Source: Eupeodes corollae (Eukaryota > Arthropoda > Insecta > Diptera > Syrphidae). Taken from it: a stretch of DNA of 64,000 nt. A program made the position numbers and the translations under genes. The stretch is taken from the NCBI RefSeq assembly GCF_945859685.1, contig NC_079147.1, forward strand, positions 67,052,946 to 67,116,945, written 5' to 3'. The notes under the pieces were generated by a model that was given only the letters and a program-made list of their open reading frames with translations, searched no databases and was not told the origin of the DNA. Shown piece after piece: positions 42,701 through 55,008 of this stretch; the stretch's first letter is position 1; the number at the start of each line of letters is the position of its first letter.

Positions 42701-45559
42701 ATGAATAAATAGATTTATGGAACGTCTACATATCAGATGAGTTCAGATAACGTTATATAATATTTATAAAAAATGTTTTAAACTTATGTATTTCGACTAT
42801 TTAATCACCAATTTGATCAATTTTGTAAAAATTCTAGGGATAGTTTAGATACCGATCGAAATAAATTACGTATGGCAACCCTATCATAGGTAACTTTTAT
42901 TTCGATTGAATGCGAAATCTATTCGTGTATTATTCTCAATGAAATGGTGCTATAATATGCAGTCAACGGTACGACATTAATACACATATATACAAATTCT
43001 GTTTATATATGTGTTGTGTACATTAATTGAAATACCTATTCTATTTGTATTGTACATGTTTGTGTTCCTATGCAAAATTGCCTCAACTTATTGCTAGATT
43101 TTTTGATTGCCATATTTGTTATAACATAACGTTTATTATGCACAAATGTATACATATATATGGGCATTTCCACAGTATTTTTAACTTTCATGTTACCACA
43201 GTATATTAAGCTTAGAAATGAAATTGGCACTTTCTAAGTGGATAGATTTTCGTATCATGACTTATTTCAATTATATAATGTACTTTTGACTTGATTGGAT
43301 TAAAATTTTTAATTAAAATTAATAAAAAAAAGGCTTAAATATTGCAAATTTCAAGCGTACCAGATGCAAATTTATTAAGTTTTATAAACAAAAAACATTT
43401 CAACGACCTTTGACCCAACTTAACATCATTAATTTATAATTATTTATAATACACACTGATAGAAAAACCTTGAAAGAAAGGTGTGCTACCATTTAAAAAA
43501 TAGTACAAAGCAATTAAATTAGAGTACCTCCGTTTTTACAAATATTAAAATCTGATCTTTTTCTCTATATAACTTTCTCAACGATCGATTCTGGTAGAAT
43601 TTTATAGACTTAAATTATTCTCTATCAATCAATAAATCAATTAAATTTTAATTGGATCATGTGCCTCTATTTAAAAATAAATAATGTCATTTTAAAGTTT
43701 AAAATTGAAAACGTGATTGGTATAGAATATGTGATTTTTTTAGCGGCACACCTATCGATAAGATCTTACAGAAAAATAAATGATTGTGAATGATAATTTT
43801 ACGTATAATCAATAGTAAAAACAAGCCGTTGATCGAAATTTTTAAGTTTCAAAGTTTTTACGACAGTACAAAATCAAATTTTTGTATGAAATGAGGGTTT
43901 TTCATTGAATGCACACATATCCACTGCACTGCACAGAACTGAAGATATTTTTAAACGATGTTTCAAAATGAATCACGCAAGTATTTTCTTATTATTTAGA
44001 TGATAAACAACCAAGAAAATGTTTGTTTATAGATGTGCCTCAAAATAAAAAAAAAAAAATTTCAATTGTTGAAAATGAAAGATTCTGTGGAAATGCCTAT
44101 ATACGTACAGTAAATACACGTAGGAACTATATGATGATATGAACATAACGCTCATACAATTTATGATATTGGCATAATAATAGATGGTTTGCTCTTTTAA
44201 ATTATTAATAAAATGATTGAACAAAAAATATAACATACATTTGTATGTAAATAAAAATGCAATAAATATTAATAAAAAAGGACTTTTGAGTTAATGTTTT
44301 TGCTTGTGTGTTTATAAATCACATGATTGTTACATATCTACTTGTGATGTTGTAGTTTTTATGGTTGATTCAATTTTTCTGAAAAAAAACATTGTTTTTT
44401 TTAAATATAACAAAAACACAAAATATTGAATTCGGATTCGTTGCATTTAAAGGAAATGAAAGTAAAATCAATTTAAATAAAATGTTTGTATATGATAAAT
44501 TAAGTTAGATTTCAATATCTGTTTTGTTAAATATTTTAGTCGAAAACCAGTTTTTACCAATTTTTATTTGGATTTTATTTAGAAAATAACTTTTTTTAAC
44601 ACCAATCTTTTGTATAGAATGAAATAATGTTAAAGTTAATACCTCCATTTATTCTCGAGATATTCGGTTCAAATATTTCTTGTGCATTTTTATTTGTTTA
44701 TAAAAGAACTGTCAATTGGTATTTTCTACTAAACAACCTAACAACTTAACTTATTATGGAAAATTTAAAACCATAGGACCAAAGCCTCTGAATACTACAC
44801 TTCGTATCACATAAATAAGGACAAGCTGTTTTCGATTTTCATTTGATGGTATTTCTTGAACCCTTAGGTTTTTTGGAAAAGCCATTGTATGGGGTATGAC
44901 GTATTAAGTTTACATTACGAAAACTAATTTTGGGTTAAGTTGGTAAATACAAGTTTTTCGGTTTTCAAGAAGAAACTCATGAATAGGGAGAGGATATAAA
45001 TTTAACTATTAGCGTGTTTAAAATCAGATAGAAGGATACCTTGATTGTTTGGGAGCTTAGTATGAGTATTAATTTGATTGAATCAGGGTTGAGGAAGGGG
45101 TCTTAACAAGGACGAAATAGGCCGAATTTGAGCTCGGAAGTTCAAATGTTGTATACAACTACTTTAAGGAGAGATATGGAAAAAATACAAAGGAAGAGTC
45201 AAGAAAGACACATCACTTCGGAAAAGGCGTTTGACAGTGAGAGGTGCTTCAAATTCAAGGCTTTCCTGTTTTCTGTTGCTCGGGTGATGCAGAAGGCAGA
45301 CCCTCTACGCCTCCACAAAATGAAGAAAAAATCCCCATTTAGTGCTGAGTCAACGCCTTAATCTTACAACAAATCACATCAGGTGGAATCGAGAAAAACA
45401 AAATTACTGACCTAGTGGATATAGCTGCTATTTCCATGACTTAAGAAAGGATAAAATTTATGTTGAAAAGTTCTAATATGGCGGCAATCACTTAAAAAAC
45501 GATTCTGGAACGAGGTTTTCCGCTGTTTTCTAAATTAATTGTTCTACAAAAATGGACTT
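42701..45559. other. 2.8 kb without recognisable gene
   Basis: Very AT-rich with TATATA and poly(A/T) tracts. A 77-codon frame at 45,128-45,361 is basic and lacks any family signature. No TIR, LTR or RNA gene that I can support. Confidence 0.5.
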
Positions 45560-46800
45560 TTTATTAACTTTCCATAGGAACCTATTGTAATGGGACCGGT
45601 TTGTCAAATAGAATATGTTGACATTTCTCGACGTTTCAAGGTCCCTAGAGTCGAAATAAAAGATTTTTAGAAGGATGTCTGTGCGTGCGTGTGTACGTAC
45701 GTTCGTACGTTCGTACATTCGCCATGTTTTTTTCGTTCATTGTCCATAGCTTAAGAACCAGAAAAGATATCGACGTCAAATAAATTTTCTTATGTAGATA
45801 ATAAGGCACTAAGATACAAAAAGGGCTCTCAAAAAAATTGCGTGAATGGTTTTCTTACCATAGTAGTTTAAAAAAAGGTGGACATTTTGGTTAACCCTAA
45901 ATATCTTATGAACCAATGACGCTAGAGACTTGAATTAAATTGTATATTATATATTGTAACGTGATACAAAAACAGTATATTTTTAGAAAAAGAGCCAATC
46001 AACGGTTTTTTTATAAATCAAAAAAACTGACGAAAAATTTTTCTCCTCGAAAATTGTACGACTAAAATATGATTTCATCTCCAAAACAATTTTGTGTAAC
46101 GACGAATGATGTATTTGACATGTGATAAAACTTTGAAAATAAAAACGAATTGAAAGTTTTTTTCTTAAAAATACAAACCTAAACAAAAAACATTATTTAA
46201 TGTTGGTAAAAATTGAATTTCGAATAAAATTTTTTTCAAAAACTTGAGATTACGGCTTAAACCTTGTTGTTTCAACATTCTGAAAAATGTTAAGAAAAAT
46301 CGTATAAAAATTTTACAAAAAATAAAAACCAATAAAAAAAATTAACAAAAGTTTGTAAAAATTATTTTCGACTCAAATATATTTTCAAAAATTTGAGATA
46401 ATTGCTTCTTACTACTTTTTACTTAGAAGAAATATTGTTTTCAACATAAGGAAAAATTTTGAGAAAGATCGAATTGACATTTTTTTACAAAAAATAAAAC
46501 CCTAAAAAAAGACAGTACTAAAACTTAGTAAAAATTTACTTCCGACTCAAATAGCTTTTTAAAAATTAAAAATATTGGCTTCAAACTTTTTTATTTCACG
46601 GGAAATATTGCTTTCCATATTCAGTAATTTTTTTTGATAAAAATCCACAAGTCCGTTTTTCATAAAAAAATAAAATCTACAAAAAATAGTACCCAAATTG
46701 TTAAAAAGTTGATACATATAGATAAACTTTTAAGCAAGACATATAGACAGACAGGATGGGAAGTTATCAGTGTGGGTTGCATCCCAGCCTCTTTTTTTCC
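45560..46800 (+). repeat. AT-rich repeat 'Y', copy 2 (most complete)
   Basis: The left end is taactttccataggaac with a G/T-rich tract (cgtacgttcgtacgttcg, about 45,697-45,715). A unique block with cgctagagacttgaattaaa follows, then about four to five degenerate units near 175 bp, then the right end gatgggaagttatc and gcatcccagcctc. The left and right ends contain inverted TAACTT(C/T)CCAT. No coding capacity. Related copies are at 28.2-29.2, 31.4-31.6 and 58.6-59.8 kb. Confidence 0.75.
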
Positions 46801-47262
46801 GTTATAAATTTAAAACATACCTACTTCACTCATTCCACATTTACCTTTTTCCTAAAAAAAACTAAGATTTTTAAAAATATCATCAAATAAAAAATGAATA
46901 AAACTGGTCCCTAATCATGTGACACGAAGTATATACAGAAATATATTGATCTAGGGAAATACCACTGCACAAATTGTACTTAAAATAAAATAACTTTTTA
47001 TTTCTGGAGTAGAAACAAAACAATATTTTTTGAAAGACCTAAGATATCTTTAATTTGAAGCTGTTGGCTAAATTATTGTATCACATCAGGTTCTTAAAAT
47101 ATGCATCTTTATAATTGCTAAAAACATTCAAAAACTAAATTTGTAATGCTAAGTTAAAATCAAAATGACTCTTAACAATAAATTGTATGATAATTTGGCA
47201 AAGTACAATTCTCTCACTTTTAGTTACAATTTAAACCATTTTATTAAAAAAATTATATGGTG
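46801..47262. other. no recognisable feature
   Basis: AT-rich, non-coding by inspection. Confidence 0.5.
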
Positions 47263-47520
47263 CGACAGTCCGTTAAGAACTAGGGCCTAGTGACTTACAA
47301 CTCTCAACCATATCTGTGAGCGAGTAAGATCAGGAATGAAGGGGACCTACAGTTTAAGCAGAACTGGAAATTCTATTTAAACAAAAAAAAATTCATGTCA
47401 AAAAATTAGTTTTGGAATATTTGTCAATTCCTCGCAAGAGGCAGTACCCTAGAAAAACGCTTAAGATGGCACAGGCAGGGATTAAACACAAGACCTCTGG
47501 CATTATATTCCTTCGCACTT
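47263..47520 (-). repeat. tRNA-derived SINE, copy 5 (diverged)
   Basis: Retains the tail 'gcgacagtccgtt', the body 'ttcctcgcaagaggcagtac' and the head complement 'gcacaggcagggatt'. It is more diverged than copies 2-4. No target duplication seen. Confidence 0.8.
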
Positions 47521-47721
47521 TTTTTTTTAAATTCATTTTTATTCATTATTTCTTAAAAATATCTTTAAGCTAAACAAAAATTCATAAAACTAGTTCCCAT
47601 ACGGACAGTCTAAGTTAAACAATAATACTTAATTCTAAAGCCCTAAAAACTATTTTATTTCAATTCAATTTTATTAATTTTTATACATTTGAAAATTAAA
47701 ATAAAACTCATATCAATATCC

Positions 47722-49480
47722 GTTTTTTATTCTTACTTAAAAAATACTTAAAATTGTACAGGGTCGCCTATCTAAGGGTCGTCGTCTGACGTGGTAGATT
47801 AGCGGAACTGTCAATCTATCCTGTATCAGACCACACCTATCTAAAAAGAGGAATTCCCCTGGTTGAATGAAGCCGCTCAAGCGTACACTCTTAAAATACT
47901 CGTCGCTCGGATAGAACGCCCCGAAAATTAAATTGTTGGTCGAAGACATAGCTCTTGCAATGTGACCTCGCACGAGTTTTATCACGAAATTGTCAATTCT
48001 GTTGATCCGAGCGCCTTTGTATAAGACCTCGTTGGAAAGTAATTCACGTAAGAAGATTCGGCTGCTTGATATAAGCCGGTACAGCGTCGTACGCAGTGCT
48101 GCTCCATCACCCGAAACTTCTTCATCTGAGAAGGCGCAACGTTGAAACACAGAGGACAACCATTAACGATCATCGACCTTCTTCGGGCCATGTAGCAAAT
48201 TACCTTTACTCTGGGGTGAAGCCGACTGCTAAAAAACAGCCGTTTCGTCAGAGTGAAGGCTCCTCTGGCCCTGCTCAGAGCAGCATTTATATGTCTGTCG
48301 AAATATAAATACTGATCTAACCAGATACCGAGGTCCTTCACTACACTTTTGCTCGCTAATGGCTGCCCGTGAATATCAACGATGACCATCTTGCGCCAAT
48401 TTTTGCACGTAACCCGCGTGGCCCTAGCCAATGAAAACCGGAACAGAATTGTCTCCGACTTCTGGACATTTATTTTCAGTTTCCAGTCGTCGCAATATCG
48501 CTGAATCTTGTAGAAATCACGCTGCAAGAGAATTCTAATAACGTCAACCTTTCGTGCCATTCTGTACGCAATTAGATCGTCGGCGTACGCAATTGCCTTT
48601 GTAAGACTACCTATCAGATCGCTGTTGTAAATGCTGAGGAGAATCGGCGAATTCACCGCTCACTGTTGAAGACCATTTTTAATTGAGAATGTTGTAGTAG
48701 AAGTTACATTGCCACTTTTGACAATAAACTTTCTATTGTTAAGTTTTTTCGAAAACTTTGCTGATGGTCGGAAGAAGACTTATCGACCGAAGATTTGACG
48801 GGTTGGAGTTGTTCTTTCCCTTTTTCGGGAGACTATGAACCACAGCTTTCTTCTAATGTACTGGATAATATGCATTATTGAAGAGTGTGGTGTAAATGTC
48901 AATTGCATCCATCGGTTAATGTCTTAGTACAACGTTGGATATACCATCGACTTTTTATTTTTTATTGAATTGAAGATGAGCTGAAGCTCAACCTTCGTCA
49001 AAAACGACGGACTTGTACCCTTTTGCTCGGCGTTTATGGCATTTGAGAAGGAGTCGTTATTGAACCGCGGTTCTCAGATCGCCATTGTGTCATATCATTT
49101 CGAAGGTAAAAGTGATTAAGTAGGGCTCTGTTTTCCAGGTCGTGGTTGGGGCGAATGCTAACATTCACCTTATACACTTGCTGGAAAGCAGCCCCAACCG
49201 CCTCCACTTTTTCCATCGTATCTTCAATTATGTAAAGGTCATTGTTAAAGATGGCTTCTTCTGGATCTATTTGAGCTGTCATAAGGACGTCTCTGTTCTC
49301 TTCAGTTCTTTGGAGTTTCAGACACGGAAGGTCATGACCGTTTTTTTTCTAAATATCTTGTTGATTTTAGGAAACATACTAGGGTCACTGGTATTAACTG
49401 ACCGGAACTTACGGTAACAGTACTACTTCTTCTGTAGTTCTCCTTAATCAACAGATTTATTTTTATTGACGACTTCAGAA
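47722..49480 (-). mobile_element. LINE family 'E', linker to RT C-terminus, internally deleted
   Basis: From high to low coordinate: the endonuclease-RT linker (about 49,480-49,034, 'AFQQVYKVNVSIRPNHDLEN', nearly identical to 55.0-55.3 kb), RT entry in broken frame, then 'NSPILLSIYNSDLIG', 'AIAYADDLIAYR' (48,656-47,982) and the C-terminus in another frame (48,159-47,737). The RT first-Asp region between about 48,750 and 48,670 is missing. The YADD motif is intact. A Jockey/I-group relative; clade not fixed. Confidence 0.75.
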
Positions 49481-49894
49481 TTATTAAGGCCTTTTACTGT
49501 TGAAAACCATTTTAGAAAAAATGATAAAGCGTTTCTTTCACTGGCTGTAACCCTGAACGCAGCTTTTTGTGAAATTTCCGCGTCACTTCACTGCACATGC
49601 AATTAAGTATTAGAAGACACTTTTTGTTAGTAATGTAGCCAAAAAGTTGTTTTTCATTTGAAAACCAAAGCTTAAATAAATGTTTTGCTTTTATAAACGT
49701 CCATTGTTGTGAAATGTATAAAGGCCTCATGAGTGCATTGAACTGGTGCGACACCGAGGTGTCACCATGGTTTAAAATGAGCAGGTGTTCACTGGGGCTT
49801 AATTTTCTCTTTTTGTTTGTGATTGGGGTGGTTCACAATGTATATGTGATGGAATTTTTTTTATTATTTTTTTTTATTATTTAAAATCTACTGT
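49481..49894. other. no recognisable feature
   Basis: An 80-codon minus-strand frame (49,754-49,512) has no family signature. A small inverted repeat, gacacc/ggtgtc, lies at about 49,750-49,764. Probably part of a decayed element. Confidence 0.4.
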
Positions 49895-50880
49895 AGTTCT
49901 CGTTTCTTGCAAAAAAGCTATTGGTAATAAATGGGGCTTACAACACCGAATCAGGCATTGGCTATACACATCGGCAATCATACTGATTTTACTATTCAAT
50001 ATGCCTGTATGGTGAATTGCTTTAGAAAAAGCATTAAACCGCGACAAACTAAATAAAGTCCAAATCGCTTCCTACGACTACCATCATCTTAATTTACTTA
50101 TCAAACAAATAGCTGCATGCTCTGTTATTCGCCTCAAAGCTTCATCACAGTGGGTTAACAACGAAATTGGAACTAAGTCTTAAGTATTCAGAATCAATTT
50201 GAAATCACTCATACTGCAATTCGAAACATCCAGATCTTTCTGGGAGGTTAAGGCATTCCTTGAATACCAGTCAGTCCACTATTATACAGATGGATCAATA
50301 TCCAATATTGGTGAAATTTAGTCTCTCATTCCGCCTTCCCAATCCTTGTAGAGTATTATTCGAGGGTGAGCTTTTGGCGATACAAAAAGTCTTCCCCTGG
50401 CCTAAAGAATACGTGATATAAACATCTGATATCCGTATTTTCTCAGATAGTCAGGCCTCTATCAAACCTTTGGACTCTGTCTCTACAAACTCTAGAATAG
50501 TGCATAACTGTAAATTATCTCTAATGGAGATGGCAAAACAGTTTAATATCCTTGATAAGTGTCGGGCCATAGAAACATTCCAGGAAGTTGTAAGGAAAAT
50601 TAACTCGCCATAAATGGTGCAGTACACTCCATTCTACCACATTTGGCTAATGGTGGAATTTGAATTTATACATGTAAACTATAAGTAATGCAAGACGCTA
50701 TAAAGCAGGCAAACAACAGGTGAAATAACATTACCGCTTGTCAGGCCACAAAACACATCTGGTCTACATAAGATTCAATGTTCTCAAAGTCTCTAAGCAA
50801 AACGAAAAAAAGCTCAATAATCGGTGTCATAACAAGGCAACATCTGATAGGAAAACACGCAACGTAGATGGGCGTATTCT
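49895..50880 (+). mobile_element. LOA-type LINE fragment: RT thumb, RNase H and C-terminus
   Basis: The plus strand, with several stops, reads 'KKAIGNKWGLQHRIRHWLYT' (thumb), 'HYYTDGSISNIG' (RNase H first Asp), 'FSDSQASIKPLDS' (second Asp) and then 'SSIIGVITRQHLIGKHA', matching 'AVLTGHCLIGRHA' at 36.5 kb. This is the only plus-strand LOA copy here. It ends near the RTE 3' end at 50,945. Confidence 0.7.
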
Positions 50881-50944
50881 GACATGATTAATGGTCTCAA
50901 TAGTTTTAGCATAATCAGTCTCTCATTATTCGTTAAAGACTCAA

Positions 50945-52640
50945 ACTGAATTCTTACTTACTTACTGCGCTACAGTCCTGTGTGAACTAAGGCCTTACCC
51001 AACAAACATCTCCATCTAGCTGGGTCCCTAGCTAGATGTCTCCAGTTTCGTGATCCAAGTTGGGTGAGGTCACTTTCCACTTGTGCGCGACACCTGAATC
51101 GCGGTCTTCCTCTTCTGCGCCATCCTGTGGGTGTGGATAAGAAGACTATCCGGACCAAAACATTGGTTTCTATGCGCTCTACGTGAACCAGCCTTTACCT
51201 TTCTTGCTAAGTCTACGTCGCTGCACAACCCGTACAACTCGTAGTTTTATCTTCTCCTCCACTCCGTAAATCGCACGAAGAACTTTTCTCTCGAAACGAC
51301 ACAAGGTGCTTTCATCCACTTTTGTCATAGTTCAAGCTTCTGCGCCGAATAGCAGGACGGGGAAACTTTGGTCGGGCTTTGAAGGGTTTTTGCTACCTCT
51401 TAGCCCAAAGAAACAGCGGTTAAAAAGAGTTATTCTACATTTGATCCCAGCGCTGGTGTTGTTTTCTGCGTTTTGAGCGGAGCCTAGGTAGACGAAGTCC
51501 TGGACTACCTCAAAGTTACGTCTGTCGATGGTGACGTTTTGACCAAGACGTCCATTTTGCTACCTCTGCCTCAATACTCACAAGAGCCCCTTAAAACTTC
51601 ACGCTGAATTCTTCAGACTATGTCAATGTCATCAGCATAGGTTAGTAATTGGACAGAATTTTGAAAGATAGTGCCTCTAGTGTTGACGTGTGAGCTCTGG
51701 ACTTTTCTTTAAAGTACGATGTTAAAAAAACAGCATTACAGCGCATCACCTTGTCTAAAACCTTTTTTTGACATCGAAAGGTTCTGTTAAGTTGTTTCCA
51801 ACCTTTATGGAGCAGAGTGAATTCATCATGGTTATCTTGTACAACTAAACGAGTTTGGCAGCGATGCCAAAACTAGACATGGCTCTATAAAGCTCTATAA
51901 AGCATATGCGGCCTTTAAATCGATGAAAAGGTGGTTTGTGTCGATTTGATGTTCTGCGGTTTTTTTTCGAGGATCTGCCATAATGTGAATATTTGGTCGA
52001 CTTTCCTGGTCCAAAACCAGGACCTGATAAGGACCTATAAGGTTGTTGACGGTGGGCTTTAGACGTTCACATATTACGACAGAGAAGATTTTGCAAGCGA
52101 TGATTACTCTATAGTTGGTGCAGTTTAGAGGGTCTCCTTTTTTTAGGATCGGGCAATCATTTTTTACAGATAAGTTGGTGCATTCTTCGACAGTTGCTTT
52201 GAAGAGCTAAGCATTAAGAACCATCTGCTCCAGCGTCTTTGTTAGACATGCCATATCTAAGGCAATCTTTCGAAATTCGGTTAATCGTCACCATTTTACA
52301 GTCTACAGATCATTACTTCTTTTAAACATCTCAACATCTTTGACCACATGCTCCTCATGCTCTCTCTTGTTAATTCTGAGAAATCGGTGTTCCTCTCGAC
52401 TCGTCTGCTCATAGAGCTCATGAGCAGCTCTCGTCCTTCTATGCAGGTCTGCTTTGCGCGCCTGTTGTTTGGCTGCATTTGCTTACCGACATTCCTCATA
52501 CAACCAGGGATTCCTTGGAGGTGGTTGCTTGGGATCCAGAACGTCATAGGCGAATTCTGTGATTGGGGCTAAGAACTTCGAGAGAGGTTACTTATAACAC
52601 GGTCGGGGAAGGATTTGGCGATCTCTTGATTGTAATTGAG
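50945..52640 (-). mobile_element. RTE LINE copy, heavily decayed
   Basis: The RTE 3' terminus (cttacttacttac, then gcgctacagtcctgtgtgaac) is at 50,945-50,985. Upstream in element order come 'GWRRRGRPRFRCRAQVESDL' (51,158-50,970), RT remnants (51,200-52,150) and the linker with 'RNVGKQMQPNNRRAKQT' (52,547-52,296). There are many small deletions; the YADD region is destroyed. Confidence 0.8.
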
Positions 52641-54557
52641 TTCATTTTAGAAAATAGCCTCAAGATTCATGTGGTATCATAATGTCCCAATAAAATGATT
52701 TAAGTTTCCTACTCCATGACAGACAACCATTGTAACCTAACTTAACAATTTTCTAACTCAAGTCCAAAGCAAATAGAATAACTTTAAGCAGATAGCTGAT
52801 TCTAATAATTGTTCTTCTTTTAATTGTTTTAAAACTATTGAAAAAACTGGAAGAAAATAATTTTGGCTTAAATCACTTAAACTTATCTCTTATTATTTTG
52901 GCCAACTGGAATAAACTTATGGGAACAAACAACATTCACAACAATTCAAAGATATTAACATATCCATTTCGACAACTTGTAAAAATGTAGACTTGATTTG
53001 AGTGCTTAAGTTTTACAAAATCACAAAGTCCTTTCGAAACAGTATACCTTCCTAGTATCTAACCTACCTTAATATTTTTTCCACAAGAATGTTTGTTTGA
53101 ACCTCTTTACCTATACCATTACACCTCACCATCACTTCTCGTATTTCCACTTGATTTCACTGAATGGTCACACTTATTTAAATAATTAATCATATTTCTG
53201 TAACCTGTGTGTATGTTAACATGTTTTACATACATTTATATGTGCCGAATCAATTAAGAAAAGTAGTTTTGTAACGAATCTTTCTTAAGCCTATCATCAT
53301 ATACCGTATATAAGCACCAAAGGGAGATTAGATGTAACACTCTGTACTTGTAGCCTGATGTGACGAAGTTTTTGGATCTCAGTCCAATTAAATGCTGAGT
53401 TAATTAGATAGACGCACCTTAGGGAGTTCAAAACTCAGTATGGGTAAGGATATACTATACATATATCAAGGATATAGGAGAAACTTTAAGTGAAATTCAG
53501 ATTCTTTTGTGTGGAGACTTTTGTCACCATCGGCAAAGGAAAGTATCTGCGTTGTTGTTGGACCTTTTTTTGAATTAACCATGAAGTACCATTAGTTTTG
53601 TGTTTCTGTATGGAACATGCTTAATGGTTTTAGGTTCATACAAACTATAGCATAGTATTCCGAACAAGAAAAACTACTTAGTAATCTTTCAGCTAAACAA
53701 GGTTCTAGGCTTCTCTGGCTTCTCCTGAACCTACACACATTATAGTTCTACAAACATACCTACATTTTCGTTTATTCGTAATATTGACAGACGAAACTGG
53801 AATTGATGTTTTCGTGTGCTTTGGCAGTCTCACACAAACCTCTAGATATGGGGACTTTGTGGGTAGGTAGATAGATAAATGCTATACCACTGTACTAGCT
53901 CTGCCTTTAGTACCTATGTATGTATGTGTGGAAAGGCATTAGGTGACTAATGGAATTTTAGTGTTGCATGCAGTGTGGCAATGTATAAATGGAGTTAGTG
54001 CAAGTGGTAAAATTCAATTGCAATGTAAATCGATCTAGACGAAGAAATGGAATTTGATATTTCTTTTCTGCAACTCGGAGAAGTTTGGGGAAAGTCGAAA
54101 GACAAGAAAAATGAAGGAAAATAGAAAATCAATTTATAAATGATTTATCAATAAGACGATAATGCGTACATTTTGGGTTTTAAATATGAAAACACAAATG
54201 GATTGTTTATGTTTAAATCAGTTTCAATCTTACGAATACAAATTAGACGTACTTTTGACTTCACTTCGGTAGGTAAGGTAGGGTTGATCCAGGATAAGGA
54301 TGGATTGGAGTAGAATTAAGTCTTGGTTGTTGAAAATTTCCCTAGTGGTGTATTTCTTCTTTTGATTTAGACATTCGCACTTAAAATTGCGGTTGTTAAA
54401 TCCGTCATTATGCATAAAATAAACCTAGCCAAAATGCTTTCGACATGAATATATTGTATCTGGTCTGATACCCAACGTTTCAAGGTTTTTAAATTCGGTT
54501 TTGCTGTCAGAAGGAAACTAAGCAAGGAGTTTTAAGCTTTCGAGAAGTAAGCGACAA
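52641..54557. other. no recognisable feature
   Basis: AT-rich intergenic-like sequence of 1.9 kb. No family signature in any frame that I can support. Confidence 0.5.
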
Positions 54558-54715
54558 CAAACCGCGCTTAAGGCTAACTTACTTTCACGACAATGCCCCA
54601 AAAACGACGTTAAAATCCAGTAGAGCGCACCGAAACCAATGTTTCTGCTCGGAAAGGCTTCGTACCTGCGCTCACAGGACAGCGCAGTAGAGAAAGACCG
54701 AGGATCAGGTGGCGC
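54558..54715 (+). mobile_element. RTE LINE C-terminal scrap
   Basis: The plus strand encodes 'GQRSRERPRIRWR', the conserved RTE C-terminal motif, after 'ERTETNVSARKGF'. It resembles about 35,680-35,760. Confidence 0.65.
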
Positions 54716-54986
54716 TAAATAAGTAGATTAATAATTACAAATACGTTATGAAAATTAATTGACGCTTTTAAAAAGTAATGTAAATAAAGTAGCAGTAGCC
54801 ATTAAGAACGTTGAGAAGTTGATAATGAGATCGCAAAGCTTTCGATGTAATGTTGGGTAATCTATTATTAGGAAGATTTAGATTTCGTCCTATGAAAAAA
54901 ATGTAGCTTCAGGGACTTTAGAAAACTCTTCGGTAAACCAGTTTCAATGTGTAGAGCATAATAGTTCGGCGTATAAAATAAATAAA

Positions 54987-55008
54987 TTGGGTGGCGCAAC
55001 AGTCCGTT
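54987..55008 (-). repeat. SINE tail scrap fused to LINE E
   Basis: Twenty-two bases ending ggcgcaacagtccgtt match the SINE 3' tail on the minus strand. Homology switches at 55,009 to LINE E sequence. Too short to be sure that it is not part of an RTE tail. Confidence 0.5.

Noticed and set aside
43000..44300. AT-rich stretch considered as an origin or matrix attachment region
   Set aside because: Only base composition supports it; no defined motif or structure.
45128..45361. 77-codon basic open frame
   Set aside because: No recognisable motif and no neighbouring element; length is compatible with chance.
45697..45715. cgtacgttcgtacg-type tandem repeat considered as a regulatory array or CRISPR-like repeat
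   Set aside because: It is a simple CGTA/CGTT repeat inside repeat Y and recurs in the other copy; there are no spacers.
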